Source of the DNA: JAAELZ01 sp965223465
Lineage (GTDB): Bacteria; Pseudomonadota; Gammaproteobacteria; Arenicellales; Poriferihabitantaceae
Direction: 5' to 3'
DNA length: 64,000 nucleotides
NCBI GenBank assembly: GCA_965223465.1
Contig: OZ245025.1
Coordinates: 2,604,001 to 2,668,000 of the forward strand
Shown: positions 28,679 through 37,515 of the stretch, piece after piece
Numbering within the stretch: position 1 is the stretch's first letter
Layout: every line of letters starts with the position of its first letter
Notes under the pieces: model-generated
What the model was told of the DNA's origin: nothing
The model's input: the letters and a program-made list of their open reading frames with translations, nothing else
The model's database searches: none
Made by a program: the position numbers and the translations under genes

Positions 28679-30049
28679 ATGAACAAATCCATTTCTTCAG
28701 ACCAATTGTTGATTCAGCAAGATAAGCAACATGTATGGCACCACCTGACTCAGCATAAACCTCTGGAAATCAATGATCCGATGATGGTCATCGAGGGGAG
28801 TGGGATGCATGTTACCGATCAAAATGGTACCGAGTATCTAGATGCGACTTCGGGTGGATTATGGACGGTTAACGTCGGTTATGGTCGTGAGGAAATTGCC
28901 AAAGAGGTTTACGATCAGCTGAACAAAATGCCTTTTTTTGCAGGCACGGCGGGCAGCGAGCCCGGCGCAAGATTTGCTGCGAAATTGATTGAGAAAATGC
29001 CTGGATTGAGTCGTGTATATACCTCCAATTCTGGCTCTGAGGCCAATGAAAAAGCCTATAAGATGGTACGTCAACTCGCGCACTTCAATAATGAAGGTAA
29101 AAAGCACAAGATTATTTATCGTGATCGCGATTACCACGGTACGACCATTTCTGCTCTGAGTTCCTGTGGTCAATTTGAACGTAAAGGCCAATATGGCCCC
29201 TTTACGCCAGGTTTTGTTGAAATGCCAAATTGTTGCCAGTATCGTAACGAAGGTAAAACAGGTGAGGAACACGCGCAAGCGCTTGAAGATATTATTCTGG
29301 CAGAGGGACCAGATACTGTTGGCAGTGTCGTACTTGAACCCATCACTGCGGGTGGGGGTATCATCGTACCACCTGACGGCTACTTCCCGCGGATTCGAGA
29401 AATCTGTGATAAATATGGTGTGTTATTGCACATCGACGAAGTGGTATGCGGGCTGGGCCGTACAGGTACATGGTTTGGTTACCAGCATTTTGGTTTTATT
29501 CCGGATATCGTTACCATGGCCAAAGGGGTTGCGAGTGGGTATGCAGCTATATCGGTAACCGCAACTACCGAAGCGGTATTCGAACAATTCAAAGACGATG
29601 GCACGGATAGAATGCACTATTATCGCGACGTCAGTACCTTTGGGGGTTGCACTGCCGGCCCAGCAGCAGCACTTAAAAATCTTGAGATAATCGAGCGCGA
29701 AAATCTGCTGCAACATGTAACCGATACGGGCGAGTATTTGTTCGATAAACTCTTTGAGTTACAAGAAAAACACCCCCTCATTGGTGATGTGCGCGGCAAA
29801 GGGTTTCTTGCGGGCATGGAATTGGTGAAAGACAGAAAGACCAAAGAGCCGGTCGAAGAAGCTGTATTGATGCGTATTGCAGCAGACTGTTTGGAACAAG
29901 GTGTAATGATCGCTCGAACTAACCGGTGTTTTAAGAAGTTCAATAATACACTGATATTAAGCCCGGCGTTTGTTTGTGGAAAACCTGAGGTCGATATTAT
30001 TGTAGGTGCCATTGATGCCGCCCTGGGTCGTACCGAAATTTCTGCGTAG
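28679..30049 (+). CDS. tpa: Taurine:pyruvate aminotransferase
   Basis: This 456-residue class III PLP aminotransferase converts taurine and pyruvate to sulfoacetaldehyde and alanine. The N-terminal H-V-W-H-H-L-T-Q-H-K and A-T-S-G-G-L-W-T-V-N-V-G-Y-G-R segments match the Tpa family closely. The PLP site D-E-V-V-C-G-L-G-R-T-G and lysine in M-A-K-G-V-A-S-G-Y are present. TGAGGAA precedes the ATG by about 8 bases. It is divergent from tauR, with ald nearby. The downstream enzyme Xsc is not in this window. A beta-alanine or omega-amino-acid role is the main alternative. Confidence 0.85.
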   Translation: MNKSISSDQLLIQQDKQHVWHHLTQHKPLEINDPMMVIEGSGMHVTDQNGTEYLDATSGGLWTVNVGYGREEIAKEVYDQLNKMPFFAGTAGSEPGARFAAKLIEKMPGLSRVYTSNSGSEANEKAYKMVRQLAHFNNEGKKHKIIYRDRDYHGTTISALSSCGQFERKGQYGPFTPGFVEMPNCCQYRNEGKTGEEHAQALEDIILAEGPDTVGSVVLEPITAGGGIIVPPDGYFPRIREICDKYGVLLHIDEVVCGLGRTGTWFGYQHFGFIPDIVTMAKGVASGYAAISVTATTEAVFEQFKDDGTDRMHYYRDVSTFGGCTAGPAAALKNLEIIERENLLQHVTDTGEYLFDKLFELQEKHPLIGDVRGKGFLAGMELVKDRKTKEPVEEAVLMRIAADCLEQGVMIARTNRCFKKFNNTLILSPAFVCGKPEVDIIVGAIDAALGRTEISA

Positions 30050-30095
30050 TGGGGTGAGGCAGTTAAATTATTAGCGGTTGGCCAGCAGAATATTA

Positions 30096-30122
30096 AGGGC
30101 GCTTTTTAAGCGCTCTTTTTTT
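30096..30122 (+). terminator. Rho-independent terminator after tpa
   Basis: AGGGCGCTT and AAGCGCTCT pair across TTT (one G-U pair), followed by a run of eight T. Confidence 0.88.
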
Positions 30123-30168
30123 GGCGATGGGTATAATGCGCTTGGGTTAATCAATTAAATAATAGTCA

Positions 30169-30924
30169 ATGGCTGATTCAAGCAGGGTTGTGCTAATTAC
30201 GGGTGCGAGCAGGGGTATTGGAGCGGCAACCGCCAAGCTTTTCGGTGCTAAAGGGTATACGGTGGTGATTAACTACCGTACTGATGAAGATTCTGCGCGT
30301 AAGGTCGCTGGGCAGGTTCGGGAAAATGGGTCCACTTGTGTTTTGGTTCAGGCGGATGTATCAAAAGAAGCCAATGTCGTCGATATGTTTAAGGCCGTCG
30401 AAGAAAAACTTGGTCGAGTGAATGCCCTGGTAAACAACGCAGGCATCTTGCTACCACAAATGTCGTTAGTTGAAATGAGCGCCGAGCGTATCAACAAGAT
30501 GCTTACCACTAATGTCACTAGCCATTTTTTATGTGCACGGGAGGCCATTAAGCATATGTCTACCAAGCGAGGCGGTAGTGGTGGCGCGATAGTTAATGTG
30601 TCTTCAGCGGCTGCGCGCCTAGGCTCGGCCAATGAATACATCGATTATGCCGCCTCGAAAGGCGCTATCGACACTTTAACACGCGGCTTGGCTCTAGAGG
30701 TGGCTAAAGAGGGTATTCGGGTAAATTGTGTTCGTCCAGGTTTTATCGATACGCAAATGCATGCAGATGGAGGCGAACCTGGCCGTATTGAGCGGCTAAA
30801 AAATCTTATTCCAATGCGACGAGGTGGCAAACCAGAGGAAGTTGCAAATGCGATTTACTGGTTGGCGTCAGACGACGCCACGTATGCGACCGGCAGTTTT
30901 ATTGATGTGGCAGGTGGAAGATAG
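30169..30924 (+). CDS. Short-chain dehydrogenase/reductase (SDR)
   Basis: This 251-residue classical SDR has T-G-A-S-R-G-I-G (cofactor loop, residues 10-17), N-N-A-G-I (about 89), catalytic serine in N-V-S-S-A-A and Y-A-A-S-K (about 162-166). Arginine in the first loop suggests NADP(H). The best family match is to sugar/3-oxoacyl reductase-like SDRs, and the substrate is unknown. A small gene follows after 38 bases on the same strand. Confidence 0.88.
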   Translation: MADSSRVVLITGASRGIGAATAKLFGAKGYTVVINYRTDEDSARKVAGQVRENGSTCVLVQADVSKEANVVDMFKAVEEKLGRVNALVNNAGILLPQMSLVEMSAERINKMLTTNVTSHFLCAREAIKHMSTKRGGSGGAIVNVSSAAARLGSANEYIDYAASKGAIDTLTRGLALEVAKEGIRVNCVRPGFIDTQMHADGGEPGRIERLKNLIPMRRGGKPEEVANAIYWLASDDATYATGSFIDVAGGR

Positions 30925-30962
30925 TTTAGCATCAGGCGCATAAAGCTGCATCGCAAGATAAG

Positions 30963-31232
30963 ATGCAAAATAAGATCGCACAATATTTTTCTAGTACCCC
31001 TTTATTGGCGAAGCTGTGCACCCAAAACGGGTGGATGGATGAAGACAGCCTAAGGATTACCTTGCTAGAAACAGAGCATGATGCGTTAATTTACGAAGTA
31101 CGGTTTGAGGAAATCCTTAAAGAAGGGTCGGGGTGTGAGTGTGGTCGTATTGATTGTTGGGGGAAAGTCAAAATCAAACAAGGTGCTGACGGCGAAGTGA
31201 TTGACGCACAAATTATATCTGGAGTTAGATAA
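30963..31232 (+). CDS. Small hypothetical protein with C-E-C-G motif
   Basis: This 89-residue protein is not recognised. It is soluble and acidic in its first half, and has clustered cysteines (G-C-E-C-G-R-I-D-C-W) near residues 58-67 that could bind metal. It probably shares a transcript with the SDR gene. No ribosome site is evident. Confidence 0.6.
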   Translation: MQNKIAQYFSSTPLLAKLCTQNGWMDEDSLRITLLETEHDALIYEVRFEEILKEGSGCECGRIDCWGKVKIKQGADGEVIDAQIISGVR

Positions 31233-31245
31233 GCACTGGGTCTGT

Positions 31246-31280
31246 GGTTAATCAGGTTCCAGATACCACCTGATTTAACC
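31246..31280 (+). terminator. Large hairpin after the SDR unit
   Basis: GGTTAATCAGG and CCTGATTTAACC pair with a single bulge. No T-run follows, so this could be a terminator or a regulatory dyad. Confidence 0.4.
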
Positions 31281-31285
31281 AGATG

Positions 31286-31359
31286 TTACGCTGCGTAATG
31301 TTCAGGTTGTTTTTATTACTTAAATTGCATTTGTGCTATCAAGACCTATATTATATAGG
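31286..31359. promoter_or_regulatory. Two perfect palindromes upstream of the slp pair
   Basis: TTACGC-T-GCGTAA (31286-31298) and CCTATAT-T-ATATAGG (31345-31359) are both perfect. The second lies 31 bases before the start codon, overlapping the likely promoter, so operator function is plausible. Confidence 0.5.
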
Positions 31360-31390
31360 GCGCACCATATTTAAGCGGAGGTGAGACCCG

Positions 31391-31963
31391 ATGGATATTA
31401 AGGTAACTTTGGTTGCAGTAGTGCTACTAGCAGGCGCACTCAGTGCCTGTACCACAACACGCGAAGTGATCCAAGCCGTACCCGATGGTATTGATATCAA
31501 ACAGGCGCAATCCAGTCAAACAACTGACACAAAAGTACGCTGGGGCGGCGATGTTGTAAAAGTCAGTAATTTTAATGATCATACCCTAATAGAAATCATC
31601 TACAGGCCACTGGATAGTAGCAGCGCACCGCGTACGACCGGCCAAAGTGACGGGCGCTTTCTTGCGCGTATAAACCAGTTTATCGATCCGGAAAACGCCA
31701 AACCCGGGCGGCGGATTACCGTGCGTGGGGTGCTGGGCGACTGGCGTACCGATAAAATTGGCGAATTTGATTACCAGTATCCTTTAGTTTCAGTTGAAGA
31801 ATACAAAATATGGCCAAAACAAAAACCACGTCCACCTAGATATCGTGATCCATATTGGGGTTACCCTTATTGGTACGATCCATTTTGGGGGTACCCTTTT
31901 TACCCAGGCTGGCCACATTCTGATTTTATAAATCTTCGTATGCACCATAGGTATTACAGATGA
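31391..31963 (+). CDS. Slp-family outer-membrane lipoprotein 1
   Basis: This 190-residue lipoprotein has a lipobox L-S-A-C near residue 20 and an Slp domain with R-W-G-G (near residue 50), D-G-R-F and G-R-R-I-T-V-R-G. A C-terminal Tyr/Trp/Pro-rich tail contains repeated W-G-Y-P. Slp proteins are starvation- or stress-linked outer-membrane lipoproteins. A strong GCGGAGGTGAG precedes the ATG. The stop overlaps the next gene start by 4 bases, and the next gene is a paralogue. Confidence 0.85.
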   Translation: MDIKVTLVAVVLLAGALSACTTTREVIQAVPDGIDIKQAQSSQTTDTKVRWGGDVVKVSNFNDHTLIEIIYRPLDSSSAPRTTGQSDGRFLARINQFIDPENAKPGRRITVRGVLGDWRTDKIGEFDYQYPLVSVEEYKIWPKQKPRPPRYRDPYWGYPYWYDPFWGYPFYPGWPHSDFINLRMHHRYYR

Positions 31964-32448
31964 ACACTCTTACTCAATTACGCTATTACTCGCTGGCAGG
32001 TTTAGCCACCATACTGGTAGCTTGTCAAACAGCGCCACCTATTGATGCTGATAAAAGTGCATCTACCGCCACCCCTGACAGCGTAACTGAGCAAAGCGCT
32101 GGGAATCAGGAATTTGTATGGGGAGGCAAAATCCTGCAAACCCAGAACCAGCAAGGTAGCACCGAAATCACAATATTGAGTTACCCGCTGGACAAAAATC
32201 AAAAACCCAGGCTACGCAGGGATTCCAGTGGCCGGTTTATTGCTATTTACCCGGGCTATCTTGAGCCCATTGATTATGCTGCGGGTAAAGCCATTACGGT
32301 GGTAGGTAAACTGACTGGCTTCCGCAATGGAGCAGTAGCCGACGCTGATTATGCTTTTCCCTTACTCAGCGTAGATAATATTCAGTTGCATAAAGCCCAG
32401 GATAGAATGCGAATTCCATTCTCCATTGGCGTTGGGATTGGCTTGTAA
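31960..32448 (+). CDS. Slp-family outer-membrane lipoprotein 2
   Basis: This 162-residue paralogue of the preceding gene has lipobox L-V-A-C near residue 22 and conserved V-W-G-G, S-G-R-F and G-K-A-I-T-V-V-G-K. It lacks the Tyr/Trp-rich tail. Translational coupling (ATGA overlap) suggests that the two are made together. It is convergent with the class V aminotransferase gene. Confidence 0.85.
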   Translation: MNTLTQLRYYSLAGLATILVACQTAPPIDADKSASTATPDSVTEQSAGNQEFVWGGKILQTQNQQGSTEITILSYPLDKNQKPRLRRDSSGRFIAIYPGYLEPIDYAAGKAITVVGKLTGFRNGAVADADYAFPLLSVDNIQLHKAQDRMRIPFSIGVGIGL

Positions 32449-32505
32449 ACGAATGGGCTGCATACCGGCATTTTTCTAGGCAATCAGCTCAAAACTGGCG
32501 ATCAT

Positions 32506-33741
32506 TCAAGCTGGGTGATATTTATCCAGCGCCTCGATTAAACGTTGCACATCTTGGGCGCTGTTATAGTGAACCATCGACGCCCGGCAAACCCCGGCTT
32601 CCGGGTCTATACCCAGCGCTTGCAACAAGCGATAGGAGTAGAAATGGCCTGAGCCGGTCATGAGCTGTTCTTGCGCAAGCCGTTTTACCAAATCAAGTGG
32701 CGTATGTTTTTGGGAAGTAAATGCCACTGTTGGCGCACGTTGCGACGCGTCACTTTTGCCGAGTAAGCGGATTTGGCTGTGATTTGCAAGATAGTCTAAC
32801 AAAGGTTGCACCGTTTCATGCTCGTGTGCTTGGAAAAGCTGTAAAACCTGTTTGGCTTGCGCGCTACTATCAGGCTGGTCTGTAAAATGATGTTGATAGA
32901 TAGCTTCGAAATAGTCAATCACTCCGTTAACCGCAGCAATTTGCGCGTGATCAGGCCCGGCGGGGGTAAATCGATACCCTGCTTTGTCTTGGTTAAAAAA
33001 ATGTCCCTGATAGGGCAGTTGATTGAGTGCTTTACCTAGCACCATGACACCAAGATGCGGTCCATACACTTTATATAATGAGAACAGGTAAACATCGGCA
33101 CCCAGTGTGCTTATATCCGGTAATCCATGGCCACAATACGACACGCCGTCTACAATTGCGATTGCCCCTGCGGTATGTGCTAGCGCGACAATTTCCTTAA
33201 CCGGATTAATGCTCGCCACTATGTTGGAAGCGTGGGTAAAGGCCACTACTTTGGTTTTATCACTTAGAAGGTTTGCCAGATCATCTATTACAAGTTCTCC
33301 CGTTTGCGTGTCCACCTGCCATTCTTTGATCACCAGACCACGATGTTCAAGACGACGCCAAACACCAATATTGGCTTCGTGGTCTTGATTGGTCACAACT
33401 ATTTCATCACCCGGCGCAAGATATTCCGCCAGTGACTGCGCCAGATTGAAGGTATTTTGTGACGTTGAAGGTCCAAAATTGACTTCATCGCTGGCTACGT
33501 TGAGCATCGCTGCCATACGATCTTTTGCCCGATCCATCTGCGTGCCAGCTTGCTGCGAAGCCGGGTAGGCATGATAGGGTTGTAATTTGGAGTTCAGGTA
33601 ATAGTTGTGCAATGCTTCAATCGCAGCACCACAGGCATAAGAGCCGCCTGCGTTTTCAAAAAACGCCCAGTCTTTAAGTTCAACCTGCGTAAAAGCTGGA
33701 AAACAGCTGCGAACAAATTCGATATCAAGTTTCATATCCAT
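32506..33741 (-). CDS. Class V aminotransferase, cysteine-desulfurase-like
   Basis: This 411-residue PLP fold-type I enzyme has early F-F-E-N-A-G-G-S, then N-Q-D-H-E-A-N-I-G-V-W-R-R and the probable PLP lysine in F-S-L-Y-K-V-Y-G-P-H-L-G. It belongs to the NifS/CsdA-like group annotated as cysteine desulfurase-like, but substrate is not established. No Fe-S assembly genes are adjacent. Two ATGs (33741 and 33735) are possible starts. Confidence 0.8.
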   Translation of the reverse strand: MDMKLDIEFVRSCFPAFTQVELKDWAFFENAGGSYACGAAIEALHNYYLNSKLQPYHAYPASQQAGTQMDRAKDRMAAMLNVASDEVNFGPSTSQNTFNLAQSLAEYLAPGDEIVVTNQDHEANIGVWRRLEHRGLVIKEWQVDTQTGELVIDDLANLLSDKTKVVAFTHASNIVASINPVKEIVALAHTAGAIAIVDGVSYCGHGLPDISTLGADVYLFSLYKVYGPHLGVMVLGKALNQLPYQGHFFNQDKAGYRFTPAGPDHAQIAAVNGVIDYFEAIYQHHFTDQPDSSAQAKQVLQLFQAHEHETVQPLLDYLANHSQIRLLGKSDASQRAPTVAFTSQKHTPLDLVKRLAQEQLMTGSGHFYSYRLLQALGIDPEAGVCRASMVHYNSAQDVQRLIEALDKYHPA

Positions 33742-33993
33742 TTCTGTCGTTTGATTGAGTCGGTCTGGCGCAACGCGAGTTTAACACTGCTGCACCTTTA
33801 CGATGTCTATTACAGCGAATAGTTAGTTTTACAGGCTACGGGTTTGCTTGTTGAATGTGAACTTCACCCTGCTTATAAAGCGCGCTTTGTAGCGCCGAGA
33901 AACCAATTTAGTTGATACCCAAACGAATTGGCTGAAAAATTTTGTATTTAGGGTATTATTGGTCGGTACTCATCAACTAACCTGCAGAGTACC

Positions 33994-34497
33994 ATGATCA
34001 TTCCTGCCAATAAAAATGTCGTCTGTATTACTGGAAGTGTATGGTCTGGAGATCACCGCGCTCCGCGTTGGCTGCTTTTAAAGGACGGGTTTGTGCGCCC
34101 TACCTGGTTTACGACTGGTCGACAAATTTATGATGCTGAATACACCCAATTGTCAGCAGCAAAATTTCATCTTTACAATTACGAGCAAGAGGTTTTAACG
34201 TATATCAAGTATGGTCGTAGTTTTATGGGTGTCCTCAAACCGGACATAAGTTCAGCTTTGGATAAATCAGAGCGAGGTGCACTCTTTGTCGGCCCGCAAG
34301 AGATGGTGGAACAGATCGCCGGTGCGATTCCAAAAACCATAGTTTTTACGTTAAAGGCGAAGGGAATGAAGCTATCGCCTCATCTGGATAAAGCTAGGCA
34401 ACGCGGTCAGCTGCATCGCATTGACGTTGACCCGATAGAACCGGGTTCCTGGTCAGAGGCCTATGCGTCGATTACCAAGACAATTGGTATCCGCTAG
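33994..34497 (+). CDS. Hypothetical protein, possibly guanylate-kinase-like fold
   Basis: This 167-residue protein is not recognised with confidence. The N-terminal V-V-C-I-T-G-S-V-W-S-G-D-H-R-A-P-R resembles a nucleotide-kinase loop but lacks the G-K-[ST] of a working P-loop. The R-P-T-W-F-T-T-G-R-Q segment is reminiscent of the guanylate-kinase GMP site. It may be a degenerate or phospho-ligand-binding member. Confidence 0.55.
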   Translation: MIIPANKNVVCITGSVWSGDHRAPRWLLLKDGFVRPTWFTTGRQIYDAEYTQLSAAKFHLYNYEQEVLTYIKYGRSFMGVLKPDISSALDKSERGALFVGPQEMVEQIAGAIPKTIVFTLKAKGMKLSPHLDKARQRGQLHRIDVDPIEPGSWSEAYASITKTIGIR

Positions 34498-34734
34498 GTG
34501 TAAATCTTATTTAAAAATCTAAAGAAAGAAATAGCATGGGTTTGGATCAAGCGACGGTTCGCGGAGTAGGGAACAATAGGTTGAGCGAGATCAGGGTCAG
34601 CGACTCCTTGGAGTATTCCGTACTTTTTTACAAATGTTGCACTGGATGAGGCCTATTTGTGAAGGCAAAATAGGAGAATTATTTCAGTTGGATTTTATAT
34701 CCACCCAAACCAAAATCTAACCACCCACCAACAG

Positions 34735-35388
34735 TTAGCTATAGAGCGTCGGCGCGCCTAACTCAGTGTGAATTTGGTTGCTCACTTGATGAGAGATATT
34801 CAATCCTTTGGCCAACTTGTCTAGATATACCGCTTCTTCTTTTGAATCTAGATTAATGGCCAATAGTGACATTAAGTAAACTTGCTGTTCCATGCCTCGA
34901 GGAACACTGTTGATGACCCTGGTGACATCCATGGGTGAATTTAATTCACGACGCACAAATTCAGCATCTTCTGCAGAAATGTCTCCGAGTTGTTTGGTGA
35001 GCTTGGCTTGTTCTTCAGCGTCGATTTGACCATCTGCGTTGGCAGCACTGAGCATTGCGCGAATCAGAACTTTGGCTTGCATTTCTTGATCAACTGTTGG
35101 CTTTGATTTAGCGGTTTCGCCATTAATTGCTTGGTTAAATAAGTCACCCAAACCGTTATCTTGTTTCGAGTCGCCTAGAGAATCGAGCATACCACCAAGA
35201 CTGCCGCTTTGCTTCTTTCCACCGAGTAACTCACCCATACTACGCGTATCGGTATGACTACCTTCACCTGTAGGCCCACGCAATAGGCCACCTAGCCCAC
35301 CACCCCCTGAGCCTTTAATCATTTTACCCACGCCTTTCGCGACCATAACGCCTATGGCTATTTTTCCTAACGTTCGAACTAAACTCAT
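34735..35388 (-). CDS. TerB-like/DUF533 protein
   Basis: This 217-residue protein has a hydrophobic, glycine-rich N-terminus (G-G-G-G-L-G-G-L-L) and a low-complexity linker. From about residue 100 it has a TerB-like helical domain (A-A-N-A-D-G-Q-I-D-A-E-E followed by helices), as in YebE/DUF533 proteins. These are envelope-stress or membrane-associated proteins of unclear role. It is a single gene. Confidence 0.8.
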   Translation of the reverse strand: MSLVRTLGKIAIGVMVAKGVGKMIKGSGGGGLGGLLRGPTGEGSHTDTRSMGELLGGKKQSGSLGGMLDSLGDSKQDNGLGDLFNQAINGETAKSKPTVDQEMQAKVLIRAMLSAANADGQIDAEEQAKLTKQLGDISAEDAEFVRRELNSPMDVTRVINSVPRGMEQQVYLMSLLAINLDSKEEAVYLDKLAKGLNISHQVSNQIHTELGAPTLYS

Positions 35389-35672
35389 GTTTAAATCTCC
35401 TGAATGCTGTGAATGTACTCAGCCTCGATGATAACACTTCGCGGCGGTTACACAATGGAAGTGAAAGGTTTTGGGTTGGCTGATACTTATTGATTTAAGG
35501 GTAGAAGTTTTATGCTGCTTAACCGCTTACTATCCTTGGATAATCAATATACCAATACCCCAATATGTATTTTGGTGCTTTATTTGCGATATATCACGAA
35601 AATAATGCGATAAAATAGCGGGAATTATTTAGTGACTCTTTTGATTTCTCAAGAAAACGGTGATTCGCAAAG

Positions 35673-36053
35673 ATGGAAAAGAAAAAAATTCTGTTGGTGG
35701 ATGACAGTCCGAATATGACTCAAATGCTTCACCACATGCTTAATATCACAGGTGATTATCATATCCAAGAGGAAAATAAAGGACGACGGGCGTTGGCAAC
35801 GGCGAGAGAATTCAACCCTGATCTGATGTTTCTGGACTTTATGATGCCGGATGTTGATGGAATAGAGGTGGCTGCCCAGTTTGAGGAAGATGAAAACTTA
35901 AAGCACACAAAAATCGTGTTTCTGACCGCAATCGTTACCAAAGATGAAGTCGATTCGGGAAGCGTCGATAATATTTCCGGTTATTCTGTGTTGGCAAAAC
36001 CAGTTCGCGCAAATGAATTGACCGCATGTATCGACAATTTATTGGGCCCGTAA
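35673..36053 (+). CDS. Single-domain response regulator (CheY-like receiver)
   Basis: This 126-residue protein is a receiver domain only. V-D-D-S (acidic pocket) is near residues 9-12, the phospho-acceptor aspartate is in F-L-D-F-M-M-P-D near residue 55, T is in F-L-T-A and K in L-A-K-P-V. With no output domain it must act by protein contact. No histidine kinase is adjacent. It is the last backbone-type gene before the attachment site. Confidence 0.88.
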   Translation: MEKKKILLVDDSPNMTQMLHHMLNITGDYHIQEENKGRRALATAREFNPDLMFLDFMMPDVDGIEVAAQFEEDENLKHTKIVFLTAIVTKDEVDSGSVDNISGYSVLAKPVRANELTACIDNLLGP

Positions 36054-36076
36054 TTGTTGGGTCGATCTATCCCTCC

Positions 36077-36103
36077 AAACGCATCGCCACCTTGGCGTTT
36101 TTA
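36077..36103 (+). terminator. Terminator after the receiver gene
   Basis: CGCC-ACCTT-GGCG, extended by ACGC/GCGT-type outer pairing, runs into TTTTTA. Confidence 0.65.
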
Positions 36104-36231
36104 GATAAGCAAAAATCCATTGATGCAATTCGGTGGTATTTCTGGTGGAGTAAGCCACTAAACGGCTAACCCAAAATTGACACAAAGCCGATATGGCTTG
36201 GTCTTAGCGGGCGGTAAGTCTTTGATAAAAA

Positions 36232-36276
36232 TGGTGGGGCGTACAGGGATCGAACCTGTGACCACCTGATTAAAAG
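36232..36276 (-). other. Partial tRNA-Lys(UUU) 3' half, integration (att) site
   Basis: On the minus strand the sequence runs from the anticodon loop CTTTTAA through TCAGG, the T-arm CAGGTTCGATCCCTG and acceptor end to CCACCA. The 5' half is absent: the bases before the loop do not complete the anticodon stem. A 3'-half copy of a tRNA gene is the usual core left at one end of an island integrated by a tyrosine recombinase. The intact tRNA-Lys should be at the other end, outside the window. Confidence 0.85.
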
Positions 36277-36352
36277 CCGGAATAATCACTTTTGACTATT
36301 TCATTAAATCAATCACTTGCGATGCTTGCCGAGTGTTGAAAATGCCAGTAAA

Positions 36353-36404
36353 TGGCACAAAAATGGCACAAATTTCTGTCAGTTTGGCACAAACTTGGCA
36401 CAGA
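36353..36404 (+). repeat. Four phased TGGCACAAA repeats beside the att core
   Basis: TGGCACA copies start at 36353, 36364, 36385 and 36396, so spacings are 11, 21 and 11 bases (whole helical turns). This spacing next to an att core resembles integrase or excisionase arm sites. No integrase gene is left here. Confidence 0.6.
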
Positions 36405-36679
36405 GCTTAGTGCGAGAATGGACGCTTTAAATGGAATTGACTCAGATAACTTGTTGATATTTGTTTTACCTCATTATTTCAATTATGTTAATCGAAGTTT
36501 AGGGTGGCAGCTGGTAAAGCGCCATTCACACCCCTTCAAATAGAGATGAAAATGGCTCTTAGGGCGCCGTTAAAACTGTGCAAATGACACTTAGTCTAGT
36601 TCCAAATTTTCTCAGCTCTATTGATATGGGTTCGCTTGTCAGCAGACAACTCACTATGATTGATGCTTTGGGTTTACGC

Positions 36680-37515
36680 TCACTTACGAGACAGCTGTTC
36701 GAGAAGTGTTTCCATCGGCGTTCTCCCGCAGCACATTTTGCCTTGGTGAGTTCGTTGAGTATTGTACTTTATCAGCCACTCGTCAAGATCAGCTTGAAGC
36801 TCATCGACTGATTGATAAATTTTCTTGCGCAATGTGACCTGATAAAACTCATTCAAAATGGTTTTATGAAACCGCTCGCAGATACCGTTAGTTTGCGGTG
36901 ATTTGACCTTGGTTTTGGTGTGCTCGATATCATTTAACGCGAGATATAGCTGATAATCATGCTGATCAGCCCGGCCACAAAACTCAGTGCCTCGATCCGT
37001 CAGGATACGTAGCATAGGAAGCTCGTGTTCTTCGTAGAATGGCAGAACACGATCATTGAGCATATCGGCCGCAGTGATTGGTGTCTTGGTCGTATACAGC
37101 TTCGCGTGAGCGACCTTGCTATAGGTATCCACAAAGGTTTGTTGATATACCCGGCCAATGCCCTTGAAGGTGCCCACGTAGTACGTATCCTGAGAACCAA
37201 GATAGCCAGGGTGCGCTGTTTCAATCTCACCATAGGCCTCATCATCGTGCTTTTTACGCTCCATCGCGGCCACCTGAGACTCCGTTAAAATCAGACCTTC
37301 TTCAGCCACTTTGGCGGACAACGCTGCCAAGCGATCTTTAAAGCAGGCCAGGTTATGGCGAAGCCAAATACTACGAACCCCGCTGGGCGAGACAAAAGTG
37401 CCTTTCTTGCGAAGCTCATTACTGGTTCGAGTTTGACCGTGTGCTGGTTCTTCAAGCGCGTATTCGACCACAATAGCTTCAATCGCAGGATCAATTCGAT
37501 TCTTCAGATTTGGAT
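36680..37515 (-). pseudogene. IS481-family transposase, N-terminally truncated
   Basis: The frame encodes the C-terminal ~275 residues: part of the HTH linker, then the rve/DDE domain with D-T-Y-Y-V-G-T, I-L-T-D-R-G-T-E-F-C and S-P-Q-T-N-G-I-C-E-R-F-H-K-T. Full-length relatives have ~80 more N-terminal residues with an HTH. The frame is cut at about 37515, exactly where the terminal repeat of another IS element begins, and the missing part is not found on that element's far side. It is therefore inactive on its own. Confidence 0.88.

Noticed and set aside
28561..28692. N-terminal extension of the MocR regulator
   Set aside because: It would run into the divergent tpa start and occupy the whole shared promoter. 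MocR proteins start close to the GntR helix, as the ATG at 28560 does.
36352..36543. 63-codon frame beside the att site, beginning at the TGGCACAAA repeats
   Set aside because: Its residues simply reflect the repeat sequence. The repeats are better explained as protein-binding sites, and no integrase motif (R...H-x-x-R...Y) is visible in either strand.
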